A stretch of DNA of 20,480 nucleotides, taken from the IMG/VR virus record IMGVR_UViG_3300005909_000174, positions 1 through 20,480 of that record. One strand, written 5' to 3'. Below, one piece after another: positions 12,137 to 18,532 of the stretch. Position 1 is the first letter of the stretch. Every line of letters starts with the position of its first letter. The translations under genes were made by a program, and so were the position numbers. The notes beneath the pieces are model-generated. The model worked only from the letters and a program-made list of their open reading frames with translations. It was not told the origin of the DNA and searched no databases. Source of the DNA: a virus.

Positions 12137-12204
12137 CACAGGACTTGCACTAAGATGGGTGAATTGAATTACCCTTCTCACAATGATTATAGTGAGTTCC
12201 TGTG
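12137..12204. ncRNA. Cloverleaf-like structured element in a 5' leader
   Basis: 68 nt bounded by a 7-bp stem (cacagga 12137-12143 with tcctgtg 12198-12204). Two inner hairpins follow: gggtg/taccc (12157-12161 with 12170-12174) and ctcac/gtgag (12177-12181 with 12192-12196). A weak ctt/aag hairpin lies near 12144-12154. It resembles a cloverleaf in outline, but the loops are the wrong size and no T-loop consensus is present, so it is not called a tRNA. On the minus strand it would lie in the leader of the gene starting at 12125. Could be a regulatory RNA or DNA cruciform. Confidence 0.35.
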
Positions 12205-12214
12205 GTTTGTGAGT

Positions 12215-12240
12215 ATAAAGCCACTCTAAATTAAAGTGGC
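12215..12240 (-). terminator. Terminator after the 12273-12581 gene
   Basis: On the minus strand GCCACT pairs with AGTGGC (12235-12240 with 12220-12225) across a nine-base loop and is followed by TTTATA. It sits 33 nt after the stop of the leftward gene at 12273. The TTTATA could also serve as the TATA box for the next operon. Confidence 0.5.
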
Positions 12241-12272
12241 GAATAAGTAAAGTTTTGTACATCTGCTACAAT

Positions 12273-12581
12273 TTATTCTAAAGTTACAATTGAATATCTT
12301 GTCTTTAATCCTTCTCCAGTCTTCTCAACTGAAAAGATTTTTACATCTTTGTTATGTTTAGCATTGGCTTCTATAATGTTTTTAATATCATTCATTACTC
12401 CATTTGGAATTCTATATTCTTCTTCATCCCTAACCAAAACAAAATATTCATATTCTTTCTCATCATTATCTATTCCTTTACGAACTTCTACTAATTCTGA
12501 AATGTCAAATTTATCTAAATCTGCAATATTTTGAGTATGCTTTGGCTCATATGCCTGTGCTACATCTTTAAGTGTTACCAT
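12273..12581 (-). CDS. 102-residue protein of unknown function
   Basis: Acidic alpha/beta protein with segments EYEYFVLVRDEEEYRIPNG and KIFSVEKTGEGLKTRYSIVT, suggesting an antiparallel sheet. No catalytic motif. Single-nucleotide spacing from the gene before it and a terminator after it make it the last gene of its operon. Virus-specific hypothetical protein. Confidence 0.7.
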   Translation of the reverse strand: MVTLKDVAQAYEPKHTQNIADLDKFDISELVEVRKGIDNDEKEYEYFVLVRDEEEYRIPNGVMNDIKNIIEANAKHNKDVKIFSVEKTGEGLKTRYSIVTLE

Positions 12582-12785
12582 TTATTTACCTCCGGATAAT
12601 TTAATTAAAAGTTTCTTATGTATATCAATAGCTGCTTCCATCAATCCATCAATTAATTTCTCTTCTCCAGTTACAACTTTTATTTCCCAGGATATTCCTC
12701 TTGAAGTATTTTTCAACTTTACAGAAGATTTAGCATTAATTGAGAATGGATCTTGTTCTGCTTCCGGTGTAAATTTATCTTCCAT
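12582..12785 (-). CDS. 67-residue protein of unknown function
   Basis: The second half (GISWEIKVVTGEEKLIDGLM) reads as a strand followed by a long helix. No Cys, no membrane segment. Start shares one base with the previous stop (TAATG); its own stop directly abuts the next ATG. Probably acts with the 102-residue protein. Confidence 0.65.
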   Translation of the reverse strand: MEDKFTPEAEQDPFSINAKSSVKLKNTSRGISWEIKVVTGEEKLIDGLMEAAIDIHKKLLIKLSGGK

Positions 12786-12898
12786 TATTTAGATTGTTCT
12801 ACTATGTCCTGAGCGGACATAAACCTTCCTTTGTAAAATTTAATATCTTTTGCAAATATCTTTTGCATAGTATAATATTCTCCTTCTAGTGCTTCCAT
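12785..12898 (-). CDS. 37-residue hypothetical protein
   Basis: MEALEGEYYTMQKIFAKDIK, then FYKGRFMSAQDIVEQSK. One-base TAATG overlaps at both ends strongly suggest coupled translation. Unknown function. Confidence 0.5.
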   Translation of the reverse strand: MEALEGEYYTMQKIFAKDIKFYKGRFMSAQDIVEQSK

Positions 12899-13065
12899 TA
12901 TATAAACCTCCATCCCATAGCCCACCATATAAGAGTTAATGAAATAGCTTTTGCAAAAAGAGATATCCAGAAATTATATTTAGGCTGAGATTTACCATGT
13001 TGGTTTGCTGCAACTAATAGTGATATTCCTACTACTATATATATTGCTAATAGTCCGTTATTCAT
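12898..13065 (-). CDS. 55-residue protein with two membrane helices
   Basis: Helix 1 (GLLAIYIVVGISLLVAA) and helix 2 (FAKAISLTLIWWAMGW) flank a short polar loop. GAGGAGG lies 7 nt before the ATG, an excellent ribosome-binding site. The ATG overlaps the previous stop (ATGA). Holin-like size, but no specific evidence. Confidence 0.6.
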   Translation of the reverse strand: MNNGLLAIYIVVGISLLVAANQHGKSQPKYNFWISLFAKAISLTLIWWAMGWRFI

Positions 13066-13175
13066 AATATAACCTCCTCATTAGCTAAGTCATTAACTAT
13101 CCTAGTTGTTATAATTCCATTAATCTTAATCACATCTAGTGAGATTCCGAATCCTGTATCTTGTTTTGAGTTCAT
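13062..13175 (-). CDS. 37-residue hypothetical protein
   Basis: MNSKQDTGFGISLDVIKING then IITTRIVNDLANEEVIL. Beta-like then helical. Its last codons contain the GAGGAGG that serves the next gene. ATGA overlaps at both ends support coding. Confidence 0.5.
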   Translation of the reverse strand: MNSKQDTGFGISLDVIKINGIITTRIVNDLANEEVIL

Positions 13176-13372
13176 TGTGAACCTCCAGATAAATTATAAA
13201 CTTTAGTACGGCCATAAATCGTTTCCTCTATTTCTTCAGCTCCTAATAAGAAGGATACCGAAATCCTTATCTGATCCTTTGTTATAGGTAATTCTCTAAA
13301 TAAACCTGAGAGTGATGTTGGTTTTTTCTTAACTACTTTCTTTATCATATTTTGGTATTTTGTGTTAATCAT
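13172..13372 (-). CDS. Winged-helix regulator
   Basis: 66 residues. The helix pattern LSGLFRELPITKDQIRISVS followed by EEIEETIYGRTKVYNL (wing and final strand) is typical of a small winged helix-turn-helix. It is the first gene after a strong TATA box and is expected to be leaderless, so it is probably an early regulator. Its target could be its own or a neighbouring promoter. Confidence 0.65.
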   Translation of the reverse strand: MINTKYQNMIKKVVKKKPTSLSGLFRELPITKDQIRISVSFLLGAEEIEETIYGRTKVYNLSGGSQ

Positions 13373-13392
13373 ATTATTATTAATATTATTAA

Positions 13393-13402
13393 GTTTATAA
13401 AT
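13393..13402 (-). promoter_or_regulatory. TATA box for the winged-helix operon
   Basis: On the minus strand atttataaac lies about 26 nt (centre to ATG) before the start at 13372, predicting a leaderless transcript. Confidence 0.6.
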
Positions 13403-13406
13403 GTAT

Positions 13407-13565
13407 CTATTTATTGTTTTTTAACATTATTTTGTGTACTTCCTTTAAAGGAGTGAACTCATATTTTATGAAACATCTGTTGCAGATGATATATTCTTTT
13501 TTGCTAAATATTATTTTATCCTTTCCGGTACAGTCCGAATTGCAGATTTTGCAGGATGTTTTCAT
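13407..13565 (-). CDS. 52-residue double-knuckle zinc protein
   Basis: Begins MKTSCKICNSDCTGKDK and contains IICNRCF: two C-x2-C pairs with an extra Cys, a minimal zinc ribbon, followed by a basic helical tail. ATGA overlap with the gene before it. Function unknown. Confidence 0.6.
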   Translation of the reverse strand: MKTSCKICNSDCTGKDKIIFSKKEYIICNRCFIKYEFTPLKEVHKIMLKNNK

Positions 13566-13780
13566 ATTATCACACCACTATCCAAAACGTAGCCCTCTGA
13601 GGCGTTTGTGTGCCTTCTAACAGCTTTTATCTCTTTATTCCATATATTCCACATGGGACACTTATTAGGCTTATTATAAGGGCAAGTTGGGGCGTGTTTG
13701 TATTTTGATCTTAATCTCTTTTCAGAGTTCTTATGTGTGCATCTGTTGTTTGAATCTATATATGGGCAGTTATTTTTCAT
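13562..13780 (-). CDS. 72-residue Cys/His-rich protein
   Basis: CPYIDSNNRCTHKN, then PTCPYNKPNKCPMWNIW: five Cys plus His within the first 45 residues, compatible with one zinc site. GGAGG lies 6 nt before the ATG. It is the first gene after the composite hairpin at 13827-13910. Unknown function. Confidence 0.65.
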   Translation of the reverse strand: MKNNCPYIDSNNRCTHKNSEKRLRSKYKHAPTCPYNKPNKCPMWNIWNKEIKAVRRHTNASEGYVLDSGVII

Positions 13781-13826
13781 TTGACACCTCCGTTTCCTGT
13801 GGAGAATATACCAAATTACACATGAA

Positions 13827-13910
13827 AAACAACTTAAACAGGTTAAACGAGTGACCCCTATACGATTCTACATAGGGGAATTGAGTGGGTACTGCCTGTT
13901 TAAGTTGTTT
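13827..13910. other. Composite inverted repeat after the helicase gene (terminator, RNA element or origin)
   Basis: A 16-bp perfect outer stem (13827-13842 with 13895-13910; core aacaacttaaacagg / cctgtttaagttgtt) encloses an inner 7-bp stem, cccctat (13855-13861) with atagggg (13872-13878). On the minus strand the outer stem ends in a T-run, so it can act as a terminator for the helicase gene, whose stop codon lies at the edge of the stem. Its size, second hairpin and place beside the replication helicase also fit a replication origin or a regulatory RNA. Confidence 0.6.
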
Positions 13911-15558
13911 AAGCTGTTTGTGGTTCATTATTCCAAGCAAGGCCAACCCATGCTCTCCCTCCCTTTTTACCATAATCATTCATCCAATCCTCATATTTTT
14001 GTTTTTGTTCTATACCTTTTTCTGCCATTTTCTTACCAATAGCAACAGATGTCATTTCTCTAAACCTATTAGATTTACACCATTCGTTTAATTTCTTCTC
14101 AAATTCTCCTTTCCATATATATCCATCATATTTTTCTATAGTATATTCTTTCATAAATTTTTCAAGTGGATCTGAGTGATCTTCATACTTTTTCATTCTT
14201 TCTTCAATAGAACCTTCATTAGTAAATGTTCTTGAATCTAAAATATCCTTCAAAATAAAAGAACACTTAACAGCTAAAGCTCTATATTCTTCATCAGGTA
14301 TATCTGCTAATATATCCTTTTTTTCTGAAAATTGATTTGGAAAGTCTATAATCATCCATCTTCTGTAAAATCCTATAGTTTTATCAGTAGTAGTTGGAAG
14401 ATTATTTGTAGCAATTAATATCTTTGCATAATTAATTTCTTCAAAAGGATCTTTATTTTTGTATTCAAACCCAATTAAATCCCCTCCGGATAATTTTTTT
14501 AATACTGAGGTTTTATTCATTTCAGAAAAATTGGTTTCTCCCATCTGGCATACTAATTTTTTATGTAATCTAGTTACTTCAAAACGACTCTGTAATAATG
14601 TATCTAATTCTGTAGAACAACAATTACTACTTCCAACAAATTTTCTTAATAGATTTAAAAAACAACTCTTACCATTCATTCCTGCACCAATAAAACAAAA
14701 TATTCTATGGATTGGATAATCAGGTATTAAACAATATGCAAGAATTTCATATAGAGTTTGGATATTATCTTTACCAACCCACTCTTCAAATATTCTATCC
14801 ATAACAGGAGTCTCAGAAAATCCATCTTCATCTAAATCCCATGGGATAGGATTAGTAACAAATAACAAAGGAGTTGCCCTTTGGTTTTCTCCTGTTTTTA
14901 TATTAACTAAAGTATTCTTAAACTGAATTGTATATTTTCCTATTGGAGCAGGTGTATTTAATCTACTTACTTGTTTTAATGCTTCTAACATTTCACCCTT
15001 TTCTTTAGAATTTATTGTATTTACAGTAGCTTGTTTATCTATAGCATTTAATATATCTGTCTCATCAACCCTTTCCCACTTTGTTTCTGGCCAGTTCCAT
15101 AACCACCAACTTCTAGAAGTATCATATAAACATGGTTGTACTTCAATAATATGTTCAGCTAATTCTTTTTTATCAAACATATTACCTATTTTTTTATTTA
15201 GGTTTTCTATTGGATAATTTTTTGTTTCTTGTTCTTCTACAACTCTTTTTTTATTCTTAAAATATTTCAGCTGTTCTTTTAATCTTGTTAATTTTCTACC
15301 TGATTCTTTAGCTAATTTTTGTAATTCATCTTCTAATTCTAATGGTGGTAGTTCCATTATCTCTTTTAATTTTACAATAACTTGTTCTATAGGTTGTTGT
15401 TCTATTTCTTTTTTAGATTTATTTTTTACCTTTTCTTTTTCCAAAATTTCAATATATCCATTATCGACATATTCTTGAGAATCTCCACCCGGAAAACTAA
15501 CATTGACAATATCACCAACCCTTTTTCCTAAGGTTGGTTTAAGTATTTTAATCTTCAT
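13909..15558 (-). CDS. Superfamily 3 helicase (D5/P4-like replication helicase)
   Basis: 549 residues. A small beta-like N-terminal domain (KILKPTLGKRVGDIVNVSF) and a coiled-coil linker (to about 120) precede a D5-type N-domain (about 130-260). The SF3 ATPase core follows. Walker A is GAGMNGKS at about 291-298, the B-region LVCQMGETN at 335-343, and motif C with the sensor Asn is ILIATNNLP at 380-388. An arginine finger (FYRRW) lies near 397-401. There is no visible primase domain upstream, so it acts as a helicase only, or a separate primase is elsewhere. It should unwind the origin to start viral DNA replication. It overlaps the CoiA-like gene by 11 nt. Confidence 0.9.
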   Translation of the reverse strand: MKIKILKPTLGKRVGDIVNVSFPGGDSQEYVDNGYIEILEKEKVKNKSKKEIEQQPIEQVIVKLKEIMELPPLELEDELQKLAKESGRKLTRLKEQLKYFKNKKRVVEEQETKNYPIENLNKKIGNMFDKKELAEHIIEVQPCLYDTSRSWWLWNWPETKWERVDETDILNAIDKQATVNTINSKEKGEMLEALKQVSRLNTPAPIGKYTIQFKNTLVNIKTGENQRATPLLFVTNPIPWDLDEDGFSETPVMDRIFEEWVGKDNIQTLYEILAYCLIPDYPIHRIFCFIGAGMNGKSCFLNLLRKFVGSSNCCSTELDTLLQSRFEVTRLHKKLVCQMGETNFSEMNKTSVLKKLSGGDLIGFEYKNKDPFEEINYAKILIATNNLPTTTDKTIGFYRRWMIIDFPNQFSEKKDILADIPDEEYRALAVKCSFILKDILDSRTFTNEGSIEERMKKYEDHSDPLEKFMKEYTIEKYDGYIWKGEFEKKLNEWCKSNRFREMTSVAIGKKMAEKGIEQKQKYEDWMNDYGKKGGRAWVGLAWNNEPQTA

Positions 15559-16678
15559 TGAAATTTACCTCTTCCATTTTTCCATCACATTTTGGGAAAT
15601 CAGAACAATACCACATATATCCTTTCATTGCTTTCCCAATTCTCATTGGTTTATTACATTTCGGACACATTTTATTTATTTTATCTCTACATTGTTCTAG
15701 AGAATTTTTTATTATCTCATTGGTCTTCTCTTTAATACTTTCATGTAGAAATATTAATCCTTCACTAACACTTTTATTTATATCTTCTGTTAAATTTTTA
15801 GCATTAGTTTTATAAAAAACATCATCTAATTCAGATGCAAGTTTTTTTAATTCTTTCAATTTAATATTTTCAATTTCTAATTTATTAATTTCATTTTTTG
15901 TAAAATCTCTTGTTTCGATTTGGAATGATTTGTATACAGAATCAAAATAATTCCAAATTTCTCTTCTAAATTCTATAAGTTTTTTATCAATAATATCTCC
16001 ATAAGAATTAATTCTATATATAAAACTATTTTCTACTTCTCTATCTAAATCTATTAACATCATTCTATGACTAGGTATCTCTAAATTATTAGATATTATA
16101 TTCATTGATTCATCAAAATCCTTTTCCCATAACCAACATCCACTAAATCCTTCAATAACTCTTTGGTATGTTCTTTCGATAGTTTTTTCTTCAGATTGAT
16201 TTGATAGTTGTATCTCCACAAAAATTCCAAGACCATATTTAATATGTTGTTCTTTAAATTTAATCATTATATCTGGAATTATAGAACCTCTTTTAGATTG
16301 TCTATATTCTATATAAATATCATCAATAATAGATTTATTTAAAACTTCACTATTAATTTTAATTTCACCAGAATAGATACCATCATAAATATTTTGTTTT
16401 GCTTTTCTATGATCACTGCTTTCACCAGATAAATTAGTAATAGGTTTTGGTTGTCCTGGAGATGCCCTAAAATAGGAAGCTATAATTTTACCATCTTTCT
16501 TTTCATATTTTTGTACAAAAATCATTTTGATTCTTTGTCCTTGTTCACAATAATTAGCAGTTGCAATTAATTCATCTTTTTCTTTTCCTATCCATGTCGC
16601 ATCATTTTCAAATTTAAATGCAGTAACTATATTATCTGTAGGAATATGTACCACAGAGATGTATTTTGCATCACTCAT
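15548..16678 (-). CDS. CoiA-like nuclease with C-terminal topoisomerase-type zinc finger
   Basis: 376 residues. ESSDHRKAKQNIYDGI near 86-101, PDIMIKFKE with Asp136, and FVEIQLSNQS with Glu155-x-Gln157 match the CoiA-like branch of the PD-(D/E)XK superfamily. WLWEK about 25 residues on is also typical. A charged helical region (about 245-335) links to a C-terminal CPKCNKPMRIGKAMKGY...YCSDFPKCDG four-Cys zinc finger, as in type IA topoisomerases. Such enzymes process single-stranded or branched DNA. Direct coupling to the SF3 helicase suggests a replication or recombination partner. Alternatively it degrades host DNA. Confidence 0.75.
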   Translation of the reverse strand: MSDAKYISVVHIPTDNIVTAFKFENDATWIGKEKDELIATANYCEQGQRIKMIFVQKYEKKDGKIIASYFRASPGQPKPITNLSGESSDHRKAKQNIYDGIYSGEIKINSEVLNKSIIDDIYIEYRQSKRGSIIPDIMIKFKEQHIKYGLGIFVEIQLSNQSEEKTIERTYQRVIEGFSGCWLWEKDFDESMNIISNNLEIPSHRMMLIDLDREVENSFIYRINSYGDIIDKKLIEFRREIWNYFDSVYKSFQIETRDFTKNEINKLEIENIKLKELKKLASELDDVFYKTNAKNLTEDINKSVSEGLIFLHESIKEKTNEIIKNSLEQCRDKINKMCPKCNKPMRIGKAMKGYMWYCSDFPKCDGKMEEVNFNED

Positions 16679-16803
16679 TCTACTATCCCCAATTCTCTTT
16701 TAATATAAGTCTCATTCCTATTCTCCAAAGATTCAACATACCCAAGTTCTTTTCTATAAACATTTCTAACATTCTTAACACACTTACTATAAACAGTTAT
16801 CAT
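16675..16803 (-). CDS. 42-residue basic helical protein
   Basis: MITVYSKCVKNVRNVYRKEL, then GYVESLENRNETYIKREL. ATGA overlap with the Lsm-like gene before it and 4-nt overlap with the CoiA-like gene after it. Unknown; perhaps a small accessory factor. Confidence 0.55.
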   Translation of the reverse strand: MITVYSKCVKNVRNVYRKELGYVESLENRNETYIKRELGIVE

Positions 16804-16994
16804 CCTTTCACCTCTAAATCTTTAATATTCTCTAAATCAAAAACATGATAAGAATTGGTTTTATAATCAAGAATCTCTAAATGGTTTTCGTCGCAACCAG
16901 TAATCTTACCAGCATATATAAAATTATTTTGTAGAACTATCTTCACATCTTTATTGACGCTTTCACTTATTCTCTTCTTCATTATATTTTCCAT
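16800..16994 (-). CDS. Sm/Lsm-like small protein
   Basis: 64 residues from the ATG at 16994 (a TTG at 17024 is an alternative). VKIVLQNNFIYAGKITGCDE then LEILDYKTNSYHVF and LENIKDLEV reproduce the strand order of an Sm fold, with the variable 'L-x-N-G-x-G' region as LQNNFIYAGKI. Archaeal Sm proteins form RNA-binding rings; a viral version might bind viral or host RNA. The match is by pattern only and the N-terminus is shorter than usual. Confidence 0.5.
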   Translation of the reverse strand: MENIMKKRISESVNKDVKIVLQNNFIYAGKITGCDENHLEILDYKTNSYHVFDLENIKDLEVKG

Positions 16995-17079
16995 CTTCTT
17001 CTTCCCCGTAGCTGTTATGGGCAACCACGAGAAGTTTCAAAACCGAAGTCCTAAAACCTAATATCTCTAAATAATCTTT

Positions 17080-17087
17080 CTTTAAAT
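17080..17087 (-). promoter_or_regulatory. Promoter of the replication operon and its intergenic leader
   Basis: On the minus strand atttaaag is a TATA-like box about 90 nt before the ATG at 16994, so a leader of about 65 nt is predicted. The rest of 16995-17190 holds no convincing ORF. A second TATA-like stretch (gtatttaag) occurs near 17150. I see no clear structure. Confidence 0.4.
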
Positions 17088-17190
17088 AGTTTCATTAACA
17101 TTTTAAAATGGTAACACAAAAATCAGTATACCATCGTATAACAACAATACTTAAATACTAAACACAACTTGTAATTCTTCGTTATCTATC

Positions 17191-17445
17191 TCACCCAACC
17201 CTAACAACTCCACTCTCTTCATTATACTTTATCATATCGGAAGCTAGTTCATAATCTTTTTCATTGTTAGTACATTTTATTTTTATCTTACCATTCTTTT
17301 CTATCTCTTCACATACCTTTATTGCCTTAACATTTTTAGGTTTGTCAAACTTTAAATCTTTAACGTCCTCTATTTTAACATCTCTAGCAATTACAATTAC
17401 AGAAGTTGCTATCATTACTAATACTATTATTGTTATTATTTTCAT
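17191..17445 (-). CDS. Signal-anchored protein of unknown function
   Basis: 84 residues. MKIITIIVLVMIATSVIVIA is a signal peptide or anchor. The rest is a Lys/Glu-rich domain with two Cys (KVCEEIE, IKCTNNE) about 14 residues apart, probably a disulfide in an external domain. It stands alone between the RHH regulator and the replication operon. Unknown function; a superinfection or surface protein is possible. Confidence 0.65.
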   Translation of the reverse strand: MKIITIIVLVMIATSVIVIARDVKIEDVKDLKFDKPKNVKAIKVCEEIEKNGKIKIKCTNNEKDYELASDMIKYNEESGVVRVG

Positions 17446-17475
17446 CTTAGTTTAAAGAAATCATATTATAAAAAC

Positions 17476-17604
17476 TTATTGTTTTAGTACTTTCCATAGC
17501 AATTGATTTAAAAATGTAGAAATTCCAAGATGTTCTTGATTAGCTTTTTTATCTAGCCATTCAATTATTTCTTCGTCAAGCGTCGTACTTATCCTCTTCT
17601 TCAT
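17476..17604 (-). CDS. Ribbon-helix-helix regulator
   Basis: 42 residues beginning MKKRISTTLDEEIIEWLDKK. The pattern (basic residues, alternating ISTTLD strand, helix EEIIEWLDKKA, turn, helix TFLNQLLWKV) is that of CopG/Arc-type DNA-binding proteins, which bind as dimers through the N-terminal strand. It is divergent from the integrase gene across a 100-bp AT-rich promoter region, so it is a good candidate for a repressor of the integrase or of lysogeny. Confidence 0.75.
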   Translation of the reverse strand: MKKRISTTLDEEIIEWLDKKANQEHLGISTFLNQLLWKVLKQ

Positions 17605-17704
17605 AACATTTTATAGTATATTATATTATTTAAACTTTACTATGATGTAAAATATATTTTATATCTCATAAATTCATAAGTAGGATATAATAGTATTTTG
17701 TATT
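17605..17704. promoter_or_regulatory. Divergent promoter region between RHH regulator and integrase
   Basis: Very AT-rich. On the minus strand tttaaataatataatata (near 17615-17632) contains TATA-like boxes before the regulator at 17604. On the plus strand candidates are aaaatatattttatat (around 17650-17665) and gatataatag near 17690. Which are used cannot be decided from sequence. Confidence 0.4.
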
Positions 17705-18532
17705 ATGATACAACAACTACAAAACTTTGAAAGACATCTAACTTTACAGAGTAGTTTACAACCAATAACCATTAAAGCACATATCTATTGCATAATGAGA
17801 ATCTTTAAAATAGTAAAAACAATTTATCCATCAGACGAACAAATAGAAGATTATGTTTTAGAATTGAAACAAAGTTCTTATAGCTATAATCACATCTCAA
17901 ATAATCTTGTGGCAATAGAATATTATACGGAATCCTGTGGAAGAATTTTAACTTTTGCTAGACCTAAAAAACCAAAAAGATTAATTAAAGATTTTTTATC
18001 TGAAGCTGAAATAAGTAGAATAATTAGTTCTTGTAAAAATATTAGAGAGAAAGCTATTATTTCTTTACTTGCTTATTCAGGGATTCGTAATCGTGAATTA
18101 TGTAATTTGAAAATTAGTGATTTAGATTTTGGAGATAATTTGGTTAGAGTTATCAAAGGTAAGAACATGAAAGATAGAATCGTTAATATGGCTGGAGAAT
18201 GCACTAAAATTCTTATTGAATATCTTTCTAAATTTCCAAGAGGTGAAGATGACTACTTGTTTACTACTTTAGTTCGTGGCAATCAATATCATCCAAATGA
18301 CCTGAGAAAGCTTGTTAGAGTGGTTGCTAACCGTGCTGGGATAGGTCGTAGAACCTTTCCGCATATGTTCCGTACTTCACTTGCGTCTAACTTATTAAAA
18401 AGGGGTGCTGGTATTTTAACAATTAAAGAACAATTAGGTCATTCTGATTTGAGTAGTACGCTCGTATATTTGTCGAGCTGTCCACAAAGAGCAAAATCAG
18501 AGTACGACCACTTTAAACCTGCTTATGTTTAA
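17705..18532 (+). CDS. Tyrosine recombinase (integrase)
   Basis: 275 residues. An N-terminal SAM-like core-binding domain (about 1-85) precedes the catalytic domain. The active-site set is complete: Arg128 in SGIRNRELCNL, Lys in KGKNMKDR (about 152-156), His220-x2-Arg223 in FPHMFRTS, His246 in QLGHSD, and nucleophile Tyr255 in TLVYLS. Size and motifs are of the XerCD/phage type; it is not split. It should catalyse site-specific integration and excision, so the element is probably temperate. Its 3' end overlaps the fibre gene by 20 bp on the opposite strand. The attachment site is not visible. Confidence 0.93.
   Translation: MIQQLQNFERHLTLQSSLQPITIKAHIYCIMRIFKIVKTIYPSDEQIEDYVLELKQSSYSYNHISNNLVAIEYYTESCGRILTFARPKKPKRLIKDFLSEAEISRIISSCKNIREKAIISLLAYSGIRNRELCNLKISDLDFGDNLVRVIKGKNMKDRIVNMAGECTKILIEYLSKFPRGEDDYLFTTLVRGNQYHPNDLRKLVRVVANRAGIGRRTFPHMFRTSLASNLLKRGAGILTIKEQLGHSDLSSTLVYLSSCPQRAKSEYDHFKPAYV

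Noticed and set aside
12137-12204. tRNA gene
   Set aside because: The closing stem is 7 bp, but the two inner loops are about 8 and 10 nt, there is no GTTCGA-type T-loop, and total length is only 68 nt.
13770-13979. 69-codon minus-strand frame across the composite hairpin
   Set aside because: It overlaps the end of the helicase gene, spans both arms of the inverted repeat, and its last part overlaps the start of the well-supported Cys-rich gene at 13780.
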